64,000 nt of DNA, taken from positions 223,194 through 287,193 of the forward strand of contig NZ_SGIU01000001.1 of assembly GCF_004296335.1 (NCBI RefSeq). Reading direction: 5' to 3'. Source of the DNA: Flagellimonas allohymeniacidonis (GTDB taxonomy: Bacteria; Bacteroidota; Bacteroidia; Flavobacteriales; Flavobacteriaceae). The position numbers and the translations under genes were made by a program. The notes beneath the pieces are model-generated. The model was not told the origin of the DNA and did not search any database. It saw only the letters and a program-made list of their open reading frames with translations. Within the stretch, counting starts at the first letter, position 1, and each line of letters opens with the position of its first letter. Shown in pieces: positions 61,460 through 64,000 of this stretch.

Positions 61460-62314
61460 ATGATTATGAAATATATACAGATGAAAACAATACAATCTAT
61501 AGCGCTAAAATGCCTCATGGTAATCTCACTTGGGTTTATATCAGGCTGCGAAACAGATGACACCCAGACGGTGGCTACGTTGACCAATTTGGTACTGAGC
61601 GATGAGTTTAACACTGAAGGAGCGCCTAACAGTGACATTTGGGGCTTCGATATTGGTACGGGCATCGACGGCTGGGGAAACAATGAGCTGCAATACTACA
61701 CAGATCGGACTGATAATGTAGAAATACAAAATGGCGTATTGTTGATTACAGCTCGGGAAGAGGCTTTCGAAGGTTCCGCATACACATCCGCAAGATTGAC
61801 CACGAAAGATAAGTTCGAACAGCAATATGGTCGTTTTGAAGCCCGCATCCGGTTACCTTTTGGGCAAGGCATTTGGCCGGCCTTTTGGATGTTGGGAGCA
61901 GATATTGATGAAAACCCATGGCCAGGTGCTGGGGAGATAGATATTATGGAATACCGTGGACAGGAACCTACCATTCTCGTAGGAAGTATTCACGGTCCAG
62001 GCTACAGCGGAGGTGATGCTATTTCCAAGGAGTATACCTTAGAAAATGACCGCTTTGATACGGGTTTCCATGTTTTTGGAATTGAATGGGGTCCAGATTT
62101 TATCAATTACTACGTTGACGATGTTCTTTACAATCGAATTACCCCGGAGGATGTCGAGGAAGAAACGAATGGCGAAGGGACATGGGTATTTAACAAGCCT
62201 TTTTTCATCCTTATGAATCTTGCTGTTGGGGGAACTTTTGTGGGACCACCCAATGCCGAGACGCAATTTCCCCAGACCATGATTGTTGACTATGTAAGGG
62301 TATATACAAATTAA
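61460..62314 (+). CDS. GH16 beta-glucanase (laminarinase-like) lipoprotein
   Basis: I take ATG 61460 as the start (284 residues); a TTG lies 9 bp upstream and later ATGs are possible. A lipoprotein signal ends LGFISGC followed by ETDD. The GH16 core has WGNNELQYYTDR, ARIRLPFGQGIWPAFWMLG and GEIDIMEY, with Glu159, Asp161 and Glu164 as nucleophile, helper and acid/base. The last strands have VGGTFVG and MIVDYVRVY. The GEIDIMEY signature with one extra residue (E-I-D-I-M-E) is that of laminarinases and lichenases, so an endo-beta-1,3-glucanase is the best call. Confidence 0.92.
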   Translation: MIMKYIQMKTIQSIALKCLMVISLGFISGCETDDTQTVATLTNLVLSDEFNTEGAPNSDIWGFDIGTGIDGWGNNELQYYTDRTDNVEIQNGVLLITAREEAFEGSAYTSARLTTKDKFEQQYGRFEARIRLPFGQGIWPAFWMLGADIDENPWPGAGEIDIMEYRGQEPTILVGSIHGPGYSGGDAISKEYTLENDRFDTGFHVFGIEWGPDFINYYVDDVLYNRITPEDVEEETNGEGTWVFNKPFFILMNLAVGGTFVGPPNAETQFPQTMIVDYVRVYTN

Positions 62315-62338
62315 TAAACTAAACTAACTTCTATAAAA

Positions 62339-64000
62339 ATGAAACTATTACTTAAAAGAGCCAGAATACTTTCGATTTTGATTTTGGCCGTATCCTTTTT
62401 AGGATGTGAAGATGATGACGATGCTAATGGACTTCCTGAGGTCCTAGCAGGCTTTACGCAAACTATTATTGAAAATACAGGGGTTGTAACATTTATCAAC
62501 ATCTCAGAAAATGCTGATGCGTTTGAGTGGGATTTTGGGGATGGAACGACATCCACGGAAATAGACCCTATCAAAACGTTTGAATCAGGTACATTTACCG
62601 TGACGCTTACCGCTTCCAACGCCGCGGGCGCTTCCAGTACTTTTGAGGACGAATTGGTGATCGTGATACCAAATCCAATAACACTCCCTATAACCTTTGA
62701 TGATGCCAATGTGGATTATGATGGGAATTCCGGTACTTTTGGAGGCGCAGCTTTTGAAATTGTTGCTAATCCAGATGAAAGCGGAACCAACGCTGTAGCT
62801 TCCGAAGTGGGACAAATCACCAATATTGGTGCTGCGTTCGAAGGCTTCTTCTTCAATTTGGGAACTCCTTTGGATTTAACTGATGATAAAACGGTGACTA
62901 TTAACTTCTGGTCAGAAGTTGCCATTGATGTTTTAATGAAACTGGAACAAGGCACTGGAGCCGACACGGAAATTTCCGCGAGTCATGGCGGAACCGGATG
63001 GGAACAGCTTTCTTTTGATTTCACTTCTTCTGATAGTTTTTCCAGATTGACCTTTTTCGTTGATGGTCCAGGCACAACAGCAGGCACTTTCTTTATAGAT
63101 GATATTGAACAAGAGGAAACTGCTGGCGGCGGTGGCAGTGGAGACACACCTACCGAGGCGGCGCCTACCCCTCCGGCGAGGGACGCAGCGGACGTTATCT
63201 CGCTCTTCAGCAACGCCTATACCGACATTACCGTGGATACCTTCTACGCTGGATTCAGCGCTGGCGGCGGTGTTACGGACGTACAGGTTGCCGGGGACGA
63301 CACCAAACTGTACACCGATCTCGACTTTGCCGGAATTGAAACACTAACGGAGAGCGTGGACCTATCGAGCATGACCAACCTCCACATCGATGTTTGGACT
63401 ACGACGAGCTTTGACTTAGTGACCGGTGTGGTCGACTTTGGGGGAGACGGCTTCGGAAGCGGCAACGACACCCGTGGTGATGCCACGACCACGCTGGCGG
63501 CCGGTTCGTGGACCTCTATAGACGTGACCATTGCGGACCTGCAGACGGCGAGTTTGACGGCAACCCCAACAGACTTCAGTCAGCTGATACTCGACGTGGT
63601 CGACGTGACCGGAACGATCTATGTGGACAACATTTATTTCTATAATGATGCGCCAGGCGGCGGAGACACGCCGACAGAAGCTGCGCCGACCCCACCGGCA
63701 AGGGACGCGGCTGATGTGATTTCGCTGTTCAGCGACGCCTATACCGACATTACTGTGGACACCTTCTACGCTGGATTCAGCGCTGGCGGCGGTGTTGCGG
63801 ACGTACAGGTTGCCGGGGACGACACCAAGCAATATACCGACCTTGACTTCGCGGGCATCGAGACGCTCACGGCAAGCGTGGACCTTTCCAGCATGACCAA
63901 CTTCCATATTGACGTGTGGACAGCCACCAGCTTTGACTTCGTGACCGGTGTGGTCGATTTTGGGGGAGACGGCTTCGGAAGCGGTAACGACACCCGTGGC
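62339..64000 (+). CDS. PKD-domain surface lipoprotein with tandem GC-rich modules, cut by window edge
   Basis: The frame from ATG 62339 stays open to the end (554 codons visible). The signal ends LGC followed by EDDDD. A PKD domain covers about 32-110 (AFEWDFGDGTTS, YF-type fold with TFTVTLTASNAAG). A jelly-roll like module spans 115-255. Two copies of a 174-residue module then begin with EAAPTPPARDAADVISLFS and contain AGFSAGGGV and VDFGGDGFGSGNDTRG; the second runs off the end. They are related to the C-terminal module of the gene at 60009. It probably binds glycan at the cell surface. The repeats are much richer in G+C than the rest. Confidence 0.82.
   Translation, partial: MKLLLKRARILSILILAVSFLGCEDDDDANGLPEVLAGFTQTIIENTGVVTFINISENADAFEWDFGDGTTSTEIDPIKTFESGTFTVTLTASNAAGASSTFEDELVIVIPNPITLPITFDDANVDYDGNSGTFGGAAFEIVANPDESGTNAVASEVGQITNIGAAFEGFFFNLGTPLDLTDDKTVTINFWSEVAIDVLMKLEQGTGADTEISASHGGTGWEQLSFDFTSSDSFSRLTFFVDGPGTTAGTFFIDDIEQEETAGGGGSGDTPTEAAPTPPARDAADVISLFSNAYTDITVDTFYAGFSAGGGVTDVQVAGDDTKLYTDLDFAGIETLTESVDLSSMTNLHIDVWTTTSFDLVTGVVDFGGDGFGSGNDTRGDATTTLAAGSWTSIDVTIADLQTASLTATPTDFSQLILDVVDVTGTIYVDNIYFYNDAPGGGDTPTEAAPTPPARDAADVISLFSDAYTDITVDTFYAGFSAGGGVADVQVAGDDTKQYTDLDFAGIETLTASVDLSSMTNFHIDVWTATSFDFVTGVVDFGGDGFGSGNDTRG
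63140..64000 (+). repeat. Tandem 522-bp repeat, GC-rich
   Basis: A unit starting GGAGACAC at 63140 begins again at 63662, giving a period of 522 bases (174 codons). The copies agree closely in sequence, for example the identical segment CTACGCTGGATTCAGCGCTG in both. The second copy continues beyond the window. Codons are GC-rich compared with flanking genes. Confidence 0.85.

Noticed and set aside
1..64000. tRNA, rRNA, insertion sequences, CRISPR arrays, phage genes
   Set aside because: None was recognised on reading; intergenic gaps are short and explained by promoters, terminators or nothing evident. A covariance-model scan was not possible.

Overview
The window looks like a chromosome segment of a marine Bacteroidetes (Flavobacteriia). 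The supporting features are SusC/SusD pairs, lipoproteins with acidic residues after the cysteine, promoters with the Bacteroidetes -7 element TAnnTTTG, a low-GC genome, and degradation loci for the brown-algal polysaccharides alginate and, probably, laminarin. I cannot name the genus safely. I saw no rRNA, tRNA, CRISPR array or insertion sequence.

Region 1 (1-20.5 kb) is an alginate utilisation locus. A leftward arm carries an RraA-family protein, a Tat-exported TIM-barrel protein, a PL6 alginate lyase lipoprotein, a PfkB sugar kinase and a cut-off SBF transporter. A rightward arm carries a tandem PL7 lyase, the cupin KdgF, SusC/SusD, a FadR-type GntR regulator, an MFS transporter, two SDR dehydrogenases, KdgK, a KDPG aldolase and an unusual NRAMP-fold transporter. 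Surface lyases cut alginate, SusCD imports oligomers, KdgF and an SDR take unsaturated uronate to KDG, and KdgK plus the aldolase give pyruvate and glyceraldehyde-3-phosphate. Arrays of TTGGTNNACCAA palindromes, repeated every 13 bp, lie in front of the PL7 gene, in front of susC and in front of the regulator gene itself.

Region 2 (20.5-53.5 kb) is a dense stress and metabolic-shift island. It holds Hsp20, BON and universal-stress proteins, DeoC/DeoD/Upp nucleoside salvage, flavin proteins (dodecin, an FMN-binding lipoprotein, a flavodoxin-like protein), a PRTase with a dienelactone-type hydrolase, a beta-CASP nuclease with an ATP-cone nuclease, a persulfide dioxygenase-rhodanese with a sulfide:quinone oxidoreductase, a site-2 protease with an ABC exporter, an Mla-type lipid ABC system and a patatin. 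The island encodes a PAS-LOV-GAF-PAS histidine kinase overlapping a response regulator fused to a CRP-type DNA-binding module. Seventeen intergenic palindromes TGAY-N4-RTCA punctuate it. In almost every case a -7 box begins exactly 23 bp from one or both edges. I read this as one regulon, plausibly driven by the fusion regulator and possibly light- or redox-sensitive. I consider it the most interesting system in the window.

Region 3 (53.6-64 kb) is the start of a second polysaccharide locus, probably for a beta-1,3-glucan. It has a membrane-spanning propeller/Y_Y_Y/HTH regulator, a clan-A glycosidase fused to what looks like an outer-membrane beta-barrel, a surface glycan-binding lipoprotein, a GH16 laminarinase-type enzyme, and a PKD lipoprotein whose GC-rich tandem modules run off the end of the window.
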